Below, one piece after another: positions 44,001-55,000 of a DNA stretch of 64,000 bases (position 1 is its first letter; each line of letters begins with the position of its first letter). Location: positions 10,012,001 through 10,076,000 of the forward strand of contig JAZARR010000153.1 in NCBI GenBank assembly GCA_037389465.1. Direction: 5' to 3'. The notes beneath the pieces were generated by a model that saw only the letters and a program-made list of their open reading frames with translations, did no database searches and had not been told where the DNA came from. The translations under genes were made by a program, and so were the position numbers. The DNA is from Baylisascaris procyonis (lineage: Eukaryota > Nematoda > Chromadorea > Rhabditida > Ascarididae).

Positions 44001-47000
44001 GGCTTAGGCTTAGGCTTAGGCTTAGGCTTAGGCTTAGGCTTAGGCTTAGGCTTAGGCTTAGGCTTAGGCTTAGGCTTAGGCTTAGGCTTAGGCTTAGGCT
44101 TAGGCTTAGGCTTAGGCTTAGGCTTAGGCTTAGGCTTAGGCTTAGGCTTAGGCTTAGGCTTAGGCTTAGGCTTAGGCTTAGGCTTAGGCTTAGGCTTAGG
44201 CTTAGGCTTAGGCTTAGGCTTAGGCTTAGGCTTAGGCTTAGGCTTAGGCTTAGGCTTAGGCTTAGGCTTAGGCTTAGGCTTAGGCTTAGGCTTAGGCTTA
44301 GGCTTAGGCTTAGGCTTAGGCTTAGGCTTAGGCTTAGGCTTAGGCTTAGGCTTAGGCTTAGGCTTAGGCTTAGGCTTAGGCTTAGGCTTAGGCTTAGGCT
44401 TAGGCTTAGGCTTAGGCTTAGGCTTAGGCTTAGGCTTAGGCTTAGGCTTAGGCTTAGGCTTAGGCTTAGGCTTAGGCTTAGGCTTAGGCTTAGGCTTAGG
44501 CTTAGGCTTAGGCTTAGGCTTAGGCTTAGGCTTAGGCTTAGGCTTAGGCTTAGGCTTAGGCTTAGGCTTAGGCTTAGGCTTAGGCTTAGGCTTAGGCTTA
44601 GGCTTAGGCTTAGGCTTAGGCTTAGGCTTAGGCTTAGGCTTAGGCTTAGGCTTAGGCTTAGGCTTAGGCTTAGGCTTAGGCTTAGGCTTAGGCTTAGGCT
44701 TAGGCTTAGGCTTAGGCTTAGGCTTAGGCTTAGGCTTAGGCTTAGGCTTAGGCTTAGGCTTAGGCTTAGGCTTAGGCTTAGGCTTAGGCTTAGGCTTAGG
44801 CTTAGGCTTAGGCTTAGGCTTAGGCTTAGGCTTAGGCTTAGGCTTAGGCTTAGGCTTAGGCTTAGGCTTAGGCTTAGGCTTAGGCTTAGGCTTAGGCTTA
44901 GGCTTAGGCTTAGGCTTAGGCTTAGGCTTAGGCTTAGGCTTAGGCTTAGGCTTAGGCTTAGGCTTAGGCTTAGGCTTAGGCTTAGGCTTAGGCTTAGGCT
45001 TAGGCTTAGGCTTAGGCTTAGGCTTAGGCTTAGGCTTAGGCTTAGGCTTAGGCTTAGGCTTAGGCTTAGGCTTAGGCTTAGGCTTAGGCTTAGGCTTAGG
45101 CTTAGGCTTAGGCTTAGGCTTAGGCTTAGGCTTAGGCTTAGGCTTAGGCTTAGGCTTAGGCTTAGGCTTAGGCTTAGGCTTAGGCTTAGGCTTAGGCTTA
45201 GGCTTAGGCTTAGGCTTAGGCTTAGGCTTAGGCTTAGGCTTAGGCTTAGGCTTAGGCTTAGGCTTAGGCTTAGGCTTAGGCTTAGGCTTAGGCTTAGGCT
45301 TAGGCTTAGGCTTAGGCTTAGGCTTAGGCTTAGGCTTAGGCTTAGGCTTAGGCTTAGGCTTAGGCTTAGGCTTAGGCTTAGGCTTAGGCTTAGGCTTAGG
45401 CTTAGGCTTAGGCTTAGGCTTAGGCTTAGGCTTAGGCTTAGGCTTAGGCTTAGGCTTAGGCTTAGGCTTAGGCTTAGGCTTAGGCTTAGGCTTAGGCTTA
45501 GGCTTAGGCTTAGGCTTAGGCTTAGGCTTAGGCTTAGGCTTAGGCTTAGGCTTAGGCTTAGGCTTAGGCTTAGGCTTAGGCTTAGGCTTAGGCTTAGGCT
45601 TAGGCTTAGGCTTAGGCTTAGGCTTAGGCTTAGGCTTAGGCTTAGGCTTAGGCTTAGGCTTAGGCTTAGGCTTAGGCTTAGGCTTAGGCTTAGGCTTAGG
45701 CTTAGGCTTAGGCTTAGGCTTAGGCTTAGGCTTAGGCTTAGGCTTAGGCTTAGGCTTAGGCTTAGGCTTAGGCTTAGGCTTAGGCTTAGGCTTAGGCTTA
45801 GGCTTAGGCTTAGGCTTAGGCTTAGGCTTAGGCTTAGGCTTAGGCTTAGGCTTAGGCTTAGGCTTAGGCTTAGGCTTAGGCTTAGGCTTAGGCTTAGGCT
45901 TAGGCTTAGGCTTAGGCTTAGGCTTAGGCTTAGGCTTAGGCTTAGGCTTAGGCTTAGGCTTAGGCTTAGGCTTAGGCTTAGGCTTAGGCTTAGGCTTAGG
46001 CTTAGGCTTAGGCTTAGGCTTAGGCTTAGGCTTAGGCTTAGGCTTAGGCTTAGGCTTAGGCTTAGGCTTAGGCTTAGGCTTAGGCTTAGGCTTAGGCTTA
46101 GGCTTAGGCTTAGGCTTAGGCTTAGGCTTAGGCTTAGGCTTAGGCTTAGGCTTAGGCTTAGGCTTAGGCTTAGGCTTAGGCTTAGGCTTAGGCTTAGGCT
46201 TAGGCTTAGGCTTAGGCTTAGGCTTAGGCTTAGGCTTAGGCTTAGGCTTAGGCTTAGGCTTAGGCTTAGGCTTAGGCTTAGGCTTAGGCTTAGGCTTAGG
46301 CTTAGGCTTAGGCTTAGGCTTAGGCTTAGGCTTAGGCTTAGGCTTAGGCTTAGGCTTAGGCTTAGGCTTAGGCTTAGGCTTAGGCTTAGGCTTAGGCTTA
46401 GGCTTAGGCTTAGGCTTAGGCTTAGGCTTAGGCTTAGGCTTAGGCTTAGGCTTAGGCTTAGGCTTAGGCTTAGGCTTAGGCTTAGGCTTAGGCTTAGGCT
46501 TAGGCTTAGGCTTAGGCTTAGGCTTAGGCTTAGGCTTAGGCTTAGGCTTAGGCTTAGGCTTAGGCTTAGGCTTAGGCTTAGGCTTAGGCTTAGGCTTAGG
46601 CTTAGGCTTAGGCTTAGGCTTAGGCTTAGGCTTAGGCTTAGGCTTAGGCTTAGGCTTAGGCTTAGGCTTAGGCTTAGGCTTAGGCTTAGGCTTAGGCTTA
46701 GGCTTAGGCTTAGGCTTAGGCTTAGGCTTAGGCTTAGGCTTAGGCTTAGGCTTAGGCTTAGGCTTAGGCTTAGGCTTAGGCTTAGGCTTAGGCTTAGGCT
46801 TAGGCTTAGGCTTAGGCTTAGGCTTAGGCTTAGGCTTAGGCTTAGGCTTAGGCTTAGGCTTAGGCTTAGGCTTAGGCTTAGGCTTAGGCTTAGGCTTAGG
46901 CTTAGGCTTAGGCTTAGGCTTAGGCTTAGGCTTAGGCTTAGGCTTAGGCTTAGGCTTAGGCTTAGGCTTAGGCTTAGGCTTAGGCTTAGGCTTAGGCTTA

Positions 47001-49266
47001 GGCTTAGGCTTAGGCTTAGGCTTAGGCTTAGGCTTAGGCTTAGGCTTAGGCTTAGGCTTAGGCTTAGGCTTAGGCTTAGGCTTAGGCTTAGGCTTAGGCT
47101 TAGGCTTAGGCTTAGGCTTAGGCTTAGGCTTAGGCTTAGGCTTAGGCTTAGGCTTAGGCTTAGGCTTAGGCTTAGGCTTAGGCTTAGGCTTAGGCTTAGG
47201 CTTAGGCTTAGGCTTAGGCTTAGGCTTAGGCTTAGGCTTAGGCTTAGGCTTAGGCTTAGGCTTAGGCTTAGGCTTAGGCTTAGGCTTAGGCTTAGGCTTA
47301 GGCTTAGGCTTAGGCTTAGGCTTAGGCTTAGGCTTAGGCTTAGGCTTAGGCTTAGGCTTAGGCTTAGGCTTAGGCTTAGGCTTAGGCTTAGGCTTAGGCT
47401 TAGGCTTAGGCTTAGGCTTAGGCTTAGGCTTAGGCTTAGGCTTAGGCTTAGGCTTAGGCTTAGGCTTAGGCTTAGGCTTAGGCTTAGGCTTAGGCTTAGG
47501 CTTAGGCTTAGGCTTAGGCTTAGGCTTAGGCTTAGGCTTAGGCTTAGGCTTAGGCTTAGGCTTAGGCTTAGGCTTAGGCTTAGGCTTAGGCTTAGGCTTA
47601 GGCTTAGGCTTAGGCTTAGGCTTAGGCTTAGGCTTAGGCTTAGGCTTAGGCTTAGGCTTAGGCTTAGGCTTAGGCTTAGGCTTAGGCTTAGGCTTAGGCT
47701 TAGGCTTAGGCTTAGGCTTAGGCTTAGGCTTAGGCTTAGGCTTAGGCTTAGGCTTAGGCTTAGGCTTAGGCTTAGGCTTAGGCTTAGGCTTAGGCTTAGG
47801 CTTAGGCTTAGGCTTAGGCTTAGGCTTAGGCTTAGGCTTAGGCTTAGGCTTAGGCTTAGGCTTAGGCTTAGGCTTAGGCTTAGGCTTAGGCTTAGGCTTA
47901 GGCTTAGGCTTAGGCTTAGGCTTAGGCTTAGGCTTAGGCTTAGGCTTAGGCTTAGGCTTAGGCTTAGGCTTAGGCTTAGGCTTAGGCTTAGGCTTAGGCT
48001 TAGGCTTAGGCTTAGGCTTAGGCTAGGCTTAGGCTTAGGCTTAGGCTTAGGCTTAGGCTTAGGCTTAGGCTTAGGCTTAGGCTTAGGCTTAGGCTTAGGC
48101 TTAGGCTTAGGCTTAGGCTTAGGCTTAGGCTTAGGCTTAGGCTTAGGCTTAGGCTTAGGCTTAGGCTTAGGCTTAGGCTTAGGCTTAGGCTTAGGCTTAG
48201 GCTTAGGCTTAGGCTTAGGCTTAGGCTTAGGCTTAGGCTTAGGCTTAGGCTTAGGCTTAGGCTTAGGCTTAGGCTTAGGCTTAGGCTTAGGCTTAGGCTT
48301 AGGCTTAGGCTTAGGCTTAGGCTTAGGCTTAGGCTTAGGCTTAGGCTTAGGCTTAGGCTTAGGCTTAGGCTTAGGCTTAGGCTTAGGCTTAGGCTTAGGC
48401 TTAGGCTTAGGCTTAGGCTTAGGCTTAGGCTTAGGCTTAGGCTTAGGCTTAGGCTTAGGCTTAGGCTTAGGCTTAGGCTTAGGCTTAGGCTTAGGCTTAG
48501 GCTTAGGCTTAGGCTTAGGCTTAGGCTTAGGCTTAGGCTTAGGCTTAGGCTTAGGCTTAGGCTTAGGCTTAGGCTTAGGCTTAGGCTTAGGCTTAGGCTT
48601 AGGCTTAGGCTTAGGCTTAGGCTTAGGCTTAGGCTTAGGCTTAGGCTTAGGCTTAGGCTTAGGCTTAGGCTTAGGCTTAGGCTTAGGCTTAGGCTTAGGC
48701 TTAGGCTTAGGCTTAGGCTTAGGCTTAGGCTTAGGCTTAGGCTTAGGCTTAGGCTTAGGCTTAGGCTTAGGCTTAGGCTTAGGCTTAGGCTTAGGCTTAG
48801 GCTTAGGCTTAGGCTTAGGCTTAGGCTTAGGCTTAGGCTTAGGCTTAGGCTTAGGCTTAGGCTTAGGCTTAGGCTTAGGCTTAGGCTTAGGCTTAGGCTT
48901 AGGCTTAGGCTTAGGCTTAGGCTTAGGCTTAGGCTTAGGCTTAGGCTTAGGCTTAGGCTTAGGCTTAGGCTTAGGCTTAGGCTTAGGCTTAGGCTTAGGC
49001 TTAGGCTTAGGCTTAGGCTTAGGCTTAGGCTTAGGCTTAGGCTTAGGCTTAGGCTTAGGCTTAGGCTTAGGCTTAGGCTTAGGCTTAGGCTTAGGCTTAG
49101 GCTTAGGCTTAGGCTTAGGCTTAGGCTTCTAGGCTTAGGCTTAGGCTTAGGCTTAGGCTTAGGCTTAGGCTTAGGCTTAGGCTTAGGCTTAGGCTTAGGC
49201 TTAGGCTTAGGCTTAGGCTTAGGCTTAGGCTTAGGCTTAGGCTTAGGCTTAGGCTTAGGCTTAGGC
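17040..49266 (+). repeat. Telomere array (TTAGGC)n, near-perfect
   Basis: From 17,040 to 48,023 every 60-base line is the same, giving 30,984 bases or 5,164 units without a change. Then one 5-base unit TAGGC occurs at 48,024-48,028 and one TTCTAGGC at 49,127-49,134. The G-rich strand reads 5'->3' to the right, so the chromosome end would be expected to the right. TTAGGC is the nematode telomerase-made repeat. The length is far above the few kilobases usual for C. elegans, so either this species has long telomeres or the array is extended in assembly. Confidence 0.97.
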
Positions 49267-49311
49267 CTATCTATCTAATCTATCTATCTATCTAGCCTGT
49301 CTATCTGTCTA
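49267..49311. other. Telomere-telomere inversion junction
   Basis: TTAGGC repeats stop at 49,266 and GCCTAA repeats start at 49,312. The 45 bases between are TCTA/ATCTA words with single GCCTG and CTGTC words. The left edge forms the palindrome TAGGCCTA. The same TCTA words fill the degenerate patches further right. A normal telomere would end here, and no chromosome-internal sequence separates the two orientations. Confidence 0.9.
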
Positions 49312-51164
49312 GCCTAAGCCTAAGCCTAAGCCTAAGCCTAAGCCTAAGCCTAAGCCTAAGCCTAAGCCTAAGCCTAAGCCTAAGCCTAAGCCTAAGCCTA
49401 AGCCTAAGCCTAAGCCTAAGCCTAAGCCTAAGCCTAAGCCTAAGCCTAAGCCTAAGCCTAAGCCTAAGCCTAAGCCTAAGCCTAAGCCTAAGCCTAAGCC
49501 TAAGCCTAAGCCTAAGCCTAAGCCTAAGCCTAAGCCTAAGCCTAAGCCTAAGCCTAAGCCTAAGCCTAAGCCTAAGCCTAAGCCTAAGCCTAAGCCTAAG
49601 CCTAAGCCTAAGCCTAAGCCTAAGCCTAAGCCTAAGCCTAAGCCTAAGCCTAAGCCTAAGCCTAAGCCTAAGCCTAAGCCTAAGCCTAAGCCTAAGCCTA
49701 AGCCTAAGCCTAAGCCTAAGCCTAAGCCTAAGCCTAAGCCTAAGCCTAAGCCTAAGCCTAAGCCTAAGCCTAAGCCTAAGCCTAAGCCTAGCCTAAGCCT
49801 AAGCCTAAGCCTAAGCCTAAGCCTAAGCCTAAGCCTAAGCCTAAGCCTAAGCCTAAGCCTAAGCCTAAGCCTAAGCCTAAGCCTAAGCCTAAGCCTAAGC
49901 CTAAGCCTAAGCCTAAGCCTAAGCCTAAGCCTAAGCCTAAGCCTAAGCCTAAGCCTAAGCCTAAGCCTAAGCCTAAGCCTAAGCCTAAGCCTAAGCCTAA
50001 GCCTAAGCCTAAGCCTAAGCCTAAGCCTAAGCCTAAGCCTAAGCCTAAGCCTAAGCCTAAGCCTAAGCCTAAGCCTAAGCCTAAGCCTAAGCCTAAGCCT
50101 AAGCCTAAGCCTAAGCCTAAGCCTAAGCCTAAGCCTAAGCCTAAGCCTAAGCCTAAGCCTAAGCCTAAGCCTAAGCCTAAGCCTAAGCCTAAGCCTAAGC
50201 CTAAGCCTAAGCCTAAGCCTAAGCCTAAGCCTAAGCCTAAGCCTAAGCCTAAGCCTAAGCCTAAGCCTAAGCCTAAGCCTAAGCCTAAGCCTAAGCCTAA
50301 GCCTAAGCCTAAGCCTAAGCCTAAGCCTAAGCCTAAGCCTAAGCCTAAGCCTAAGCCTAAGCCTAAGCCTAAGCCTAAGCCTAAGCCTAAGCCTAAGCCT
50401 AAGCCTAAGCCTAAGCCTAAGCCTAAGCCTAAGCCTAAGCCTAAGCCTAAGCCTAAGCCTAAGCCTAAGCCTAAGCCTAAGCCTAAGCCTAAGCCTAAGC
50501 CTAAGCCTAAGCCTAAGCCTAAGCCTAAGCCTAAGCCTAAGCCTAAGCCTAAGCCTAAGCCTAAGCCTAAGCCTAAGCCTAAGCCTAAGCCTAAGCCTAA
50601 GCCTAAGCCTAAGCCTAAGCCTAAGCCTAAGCCTAAGCCTAAGCCTAAGCCTAAGCCTAAGCCTAAGCCTAAGCCTAAGCCTAAGCCTAAGCCTAAGCCT
50701 AAGCCTAAGCCTAAGCCTAAGCCTAAGCCTAAGCCTGCCTAAGCCTAAGCCTAAGCCTAAGCCTAAGCCTAAGCCTAAGCCTAAGCCTAAGCCTAAGCCT
50801 AAGCCTAAGCCTAAGCCTAAGCCTAAGCCTAAGCCTAAGCCTAAGCCTAAGCCTAAGCCTAAGCCTAAGCCTAAGCCTAAGCCTAAGCCTAAGCCTAAGC
50901 CTAAGCCTAAGCCTAAGCCTAAGCCTAAGCCTAACTAAGCCTAAGCCTAAGCCTAAGCCTAAGCCTAAGCCTAAGCCTAAGCCTAAGCCTAAGCCTAAGC
51001 CTAAGCCTAAGCCTAAGCCTAAGCCTAAGCCTAAGCCTAAGCCTAAGCCTAAGCCTAAGCCTAAGCCTAAGCCTAAGCCTAAGCCTAAGCCTAAGCCTAA
51101 GCCTAAGCCTAAGCCTAAGCCTAAGCCTAAGCCTAAGCCTAAGCCTAAGCCTAAGCCTAAGCCT
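49312..51164 (-). repeat. Telomere array (GCCTAA)n, inverted
   Basis: The C-rich strand reads left to right. A few defects are visible: a 5-base GCCTA at about 49,786, a 4-base GCCT at about 50,733 and a CTAACTAAG near 50,934. The error or variant density is already higher than in the left array. Confidence 0.95.
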
Positions 51165-52096
51165 ACTAGCCTATCTGCCTAGCCTGCCTAGCCTATCTAG
51201 CCTAAGCCTAGCCTAGCCTAAGCCTAAGCCTAAGCCTAGCCTAAGCCTAAGCCTAAGCCTAATCTAAGCCTAAGCCTAAGCCTAAGCCTAGCCTAGCCTA
51301 GCCTAAGCCTAATCTAGCCTAGCCTAAGCCTAGCCTAGCCTAAGCCTAGCCTAGCCTAAGCCTAGCCTAATCTAGCCTAAGCCTAAGCCTAGCCTAGCCT
51401 AAGCCTAGCCTAAGCCTAAGCCTAAGCCTAGCCTAAGCCTAGCCTAAGCCTAGCCTAGCCTAGCCTAAGCCTAAGCCTAAGCCTAAGCCTAAGCCTATCT
51501 ACCTAAGCCTATCTAGCCTAAGCCTAGCCTAAGCCTAGCCTAGCCTAGCCTAGCCTAAGCCTATCTATCTAGCCTAGCCTAGCCTAAGCCTAAGCCTAGC
51601 CTAGCCTAGCCTAAGCCTAAGCCTAGCCTAAGCCTAAGCCTAAGCCTAAGCCTATCTAAGCCTAGCCTAATCTAGCCTATCTATCTAGCCTAAGCCTAAG
51701 CCTAGCCTAAGCCTAGCCTAGCCTAGCCTAAGCCTAGCCTAAGCCTAAGCCTAAGCCTAGCCTAAGCCTAGCCTAGCCTAAGCCTAAGCCTAGCCTAAGC
51801 CTAGCCTAAGCCTAGCCTAGCCTAATCTAAGCCTAAGCCTAGCCTATCTATCTAGCCTAAGCCTAGCCTAAGCCTAGCCTAGCCTAGCCTAAGCCTAGCC
51901 TAAGCCTATCTAGCCTAAGCCTAGCCTATCTAATCTAAGCCTAAGCCTAGCCTAGCCTAAGCCTAGCCTAAGCCTAAGCCTAGCCTAGCCTAAGCCTAAG
52001 CCTAGCCTAGCCTAAGCCTAAGCCTAGCCTAAGCCTAGCCTAGCCTAAGCCTAAGCCTAAGCCTAAGCCTAAGCCTAGCCTAGCCTATCTATCTAA
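51165..52096 (-). repeat. Degenerate telomere patch 1 (GCCTA / TCTA)
   Basis: About 930 bases in which GCCTAA is mixed with 5-base GCCTA, ATCTA and TCTATCTA words, bounded on both sides by regular GCCTAA. No other sequence is inserted. The words are those seen at the junction. It could be raw-read base-calling error left unpolished, or a real degenerate block. Confidence 0.9.
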
Positions 52097-55000
52097 GCCT
52101 AAGCCTAAGCCTAAGCCTAAGCCTAAGCCTAAGCCTAAGCCTAAGCCTAAGCCTAAGCCTAAGCCTAAGCCTAAGCCTAAGCCTAAGCCTAAGCCTAAGC
52201 CTAAGCCTAAGCCTAAGCCTAAGCCTAAGCCTAAGCCTAAGCCTAAGCCTAAGCCTAAGCCTAAGCCTAAGCCTAAGCCTAAGCCTAAGCCTAAGCCTAA
52301 GCCTAAGCCTAAGCCTAAGCCTAAGCCTAAGCCTAAGCCTAAGCCTAAGCCTAAGCCTAAGCCTAAGCCTAAGCCTAAGCCTAAGCCTAAGCCTAAGCCT
52401 AAGCCTAAGCCTAAGCCTAAGCCTAAGCCTAAGCCTAAGCCTAAGCCTAAGCCTAAGCCTAAGCCTAAGCCTAAGCCTAAGCCTAAGCCTAAGCCTAAGC
52501 CTAAGCCTAAGCCTAAGCCTAAGCCTAAGCCTAAGCCTAAGCCTAAGCCTAAGCCTAAGCCTAAGCCTAAGCCTAAGCCTAAGCCTAAGCCTAAGCCTAA
52601 GCCTAAGCCTAAGCCTAAGCCTAAGCCTAAGCCTAAGCCTAAGCCTAAGCTAAGCCTAAGCCTAAGCCTAAGCCTAAGCCTAAGCCTAAGCCTAAGCCTA
52701 AGCCTAAGCCTAAGCCTAAGCCTAAGCCTAAGCCTAAGCCTAAGCCTAAGCCTAAGCCTAAGCCTAAGCCTAAGCCTAAGCCTAAGCCTAAGCCTAAGCC
52801 TAAGCCTAAGCCTAAGCCTAAGCCTAAGCCTAAGCCTAAGCCTAAGCCTAAGCCTAAGCCTAAGCCTAAGCCTAAGCCTAAGCCTAAGCCTAAGCCTAAG
52901 CCTAAGCCTAAGCCTAAGCCTAAGCCTAAGCCTAAGCCTAAGCCTAAGCCTAAGCCTAAGCCTAAGCCTAAGCCTAAGCCTAAGCCTAAGCCTAAGCCTA
53001 AGCCTAAGCCTAAGCCTAAGCCTAAGCCTAAGCCTAAGCCTAAGCCTAAGCCTAAGCCTAAGCCTAAGCCTAAGCCTAAGCCTAAGCCTAAGCCTAAGCC
53101 TAAGCCTAAGCCTAAGCCTAAGCCTAAGCCTAAGCCTAAGCCTAAGCCTAAGCCTAAGCCTAAGCCTAAGCCTAAGCCTAAGCCTAAGCCTAAGCCTAAG
53201 CCTAAGCCTAAGCCTAAGCCTAAGCCTAAGCCTAAGCCTAAGCCTAAGCCTAAGCCTAAGCCTAAGCCTAAGCCTAAGCCTAAGCCTAAGCCTAAGCCTA
53301 AGCCTAAGCCTAAGCCTAAGCCTAAGCCTAAGCCTAAGCCTAAGCCTAAGCCTAAGCCTAAGCCTAAGCCTAAGCCTAAGCCTAAGCCTAAGCCTAAGCC
53401 TAAGCCTAAGCCTAAGCCTAAGCCTAAGCCTAAGCCTAAGCCTAAGCCTAAGCCTAAGCCTAAGCCTAAGCCTAAGCCTAAGCCTAAGCCTAAGCCTAAG
53501 CCTAAGCCTAAGCCTAAGCCTAAGCCTAAGCCTAAGCCTAAGCCTAAGCCTAAGCCTAAGCCTAAGCCTAAGCCTAAGCCTAAGCCTAAGCCTAAGCCTA
53601 GCCTGCCTAAGCCTAAGCCTAAGCCTAGCCTGCCTAAGCCTAAGCCTAAGCCTAAGCCTAAGCCTAAGCCTAAGCCTAAGCCTAAGCCTAAGCCTAAGCC
53701 TAAGCCTAAGCCTAAGCCTAAGCCTAAGCCTAAGCCTAAGCCTAAGCCTAAGCCTAAGCCTAAGCCTAAGCCTAAGCCTAAGCCTAAGCCTAAGCCTAAG
53801 CCTAAGCCTAAGCCTAAGCCTAAGCCTAAGCCTAGCCTAAGCCTAAGCCTAAGCCTAAGCCTAAGCCTAAGCCTAAGCCTAAGCCTAAGCCTAAGCCTAA
53901 GCCTAAGCCTAAGCCTAAGCCTAAGCCTAAGCCTAAGCCTAAGCCTAAGCCTACCTAAGCCTAAGCCTAAGCCTAAGCCTAAGCCTAAGCCTAAGCCTAA
54001 GCCTAAGCCTAAGCCTAAGCCTAAGCCTAAGCCTAAGCCTAAGCCTAAGCCTAAGCCTAAGCCTAAGCCTAAGCCTAAGCCTAAGCCTAAGCCTAAGCCT
54101 AAGCCTAAGCCTAAGCCTAAGCCTAAGCCTAAGCCTAAGCCTAAGCCTAAGCCTAAGCCTAAGCCTAAGCCTAAGCCTAAGCCTAAGCCTAAGCCTAAGC
54201 CTAAGCCTAAGCCTAAGCCTAAGCCTAAGCCTAAGCCTAAGCCTAAGCCTAAGCCTAAGCCTAAGCCTAAGCCTAAGCCTAAGCCTAAGCCTAAGCCTAA
54301 GCCTAAGCCTAAGCCTAAGCCTAAGCCTAAGCCTAAGCCTAAGCCTAAGCCTAAGCCTAAGCCTAAGCCTAAGCCTAAGCCTAAGCCTAAGCCTAAGCCT
54401 AAGCCTAAGCCTAAGCCTAAGCCTAAGCCTAAGCCTAAGCCTAAGCCTAAGCCTAAGCCTAAGCCTAAGCCTAAGCCTAAGCCTAAGCCTAAGCCTAAGC
54501 CTAAGCCTAAGCCTAAGCCTAAGCCTAAGCCTAAGCCTAAGCCTAAGCCTAAGCCTAAGCCTAAGCCTAAGCCTAAGCCTAAGCCTAAGCCTAAGCCTAA
54601 GCCTAAGCCTAAGCCTAAGCCTAAGCCTAAGCCTAAGCCTAAGCCTAAGCCTAAGCCTAAGCCTAAGCCTAAGCCTAAGCCTAAGCCTAAGCCTAAGCCT
54701 AAGCCTAAGCCTAAGCCTAAGCCTAAGCCTAAGCCTAAGCCTAAGCCTAAGCCTAAGCCTAAGCCTAAGCCTAAGCCTAAGCCTAAGCCTAAGCCTAAGC
54801 CTAAGCCTAAGCCTAAGCCTAAGCCTAAGCCTAAGCCTAAGCCTAAGCCTAAGCCTAAGCCTAAGCCTAAGCCTAAGCCTAAGCCTAAGCCTAAGCCTAA
54901 GCCTAAGCCTAAGCCTAAGCCTAAGCCTAAGCCTAAGCCTAAGCCTAAGCCTAAGCCTAAGCCTAAGCCTAAGCCTAAGCCTAAGCCTAAGCCTAAGCCT

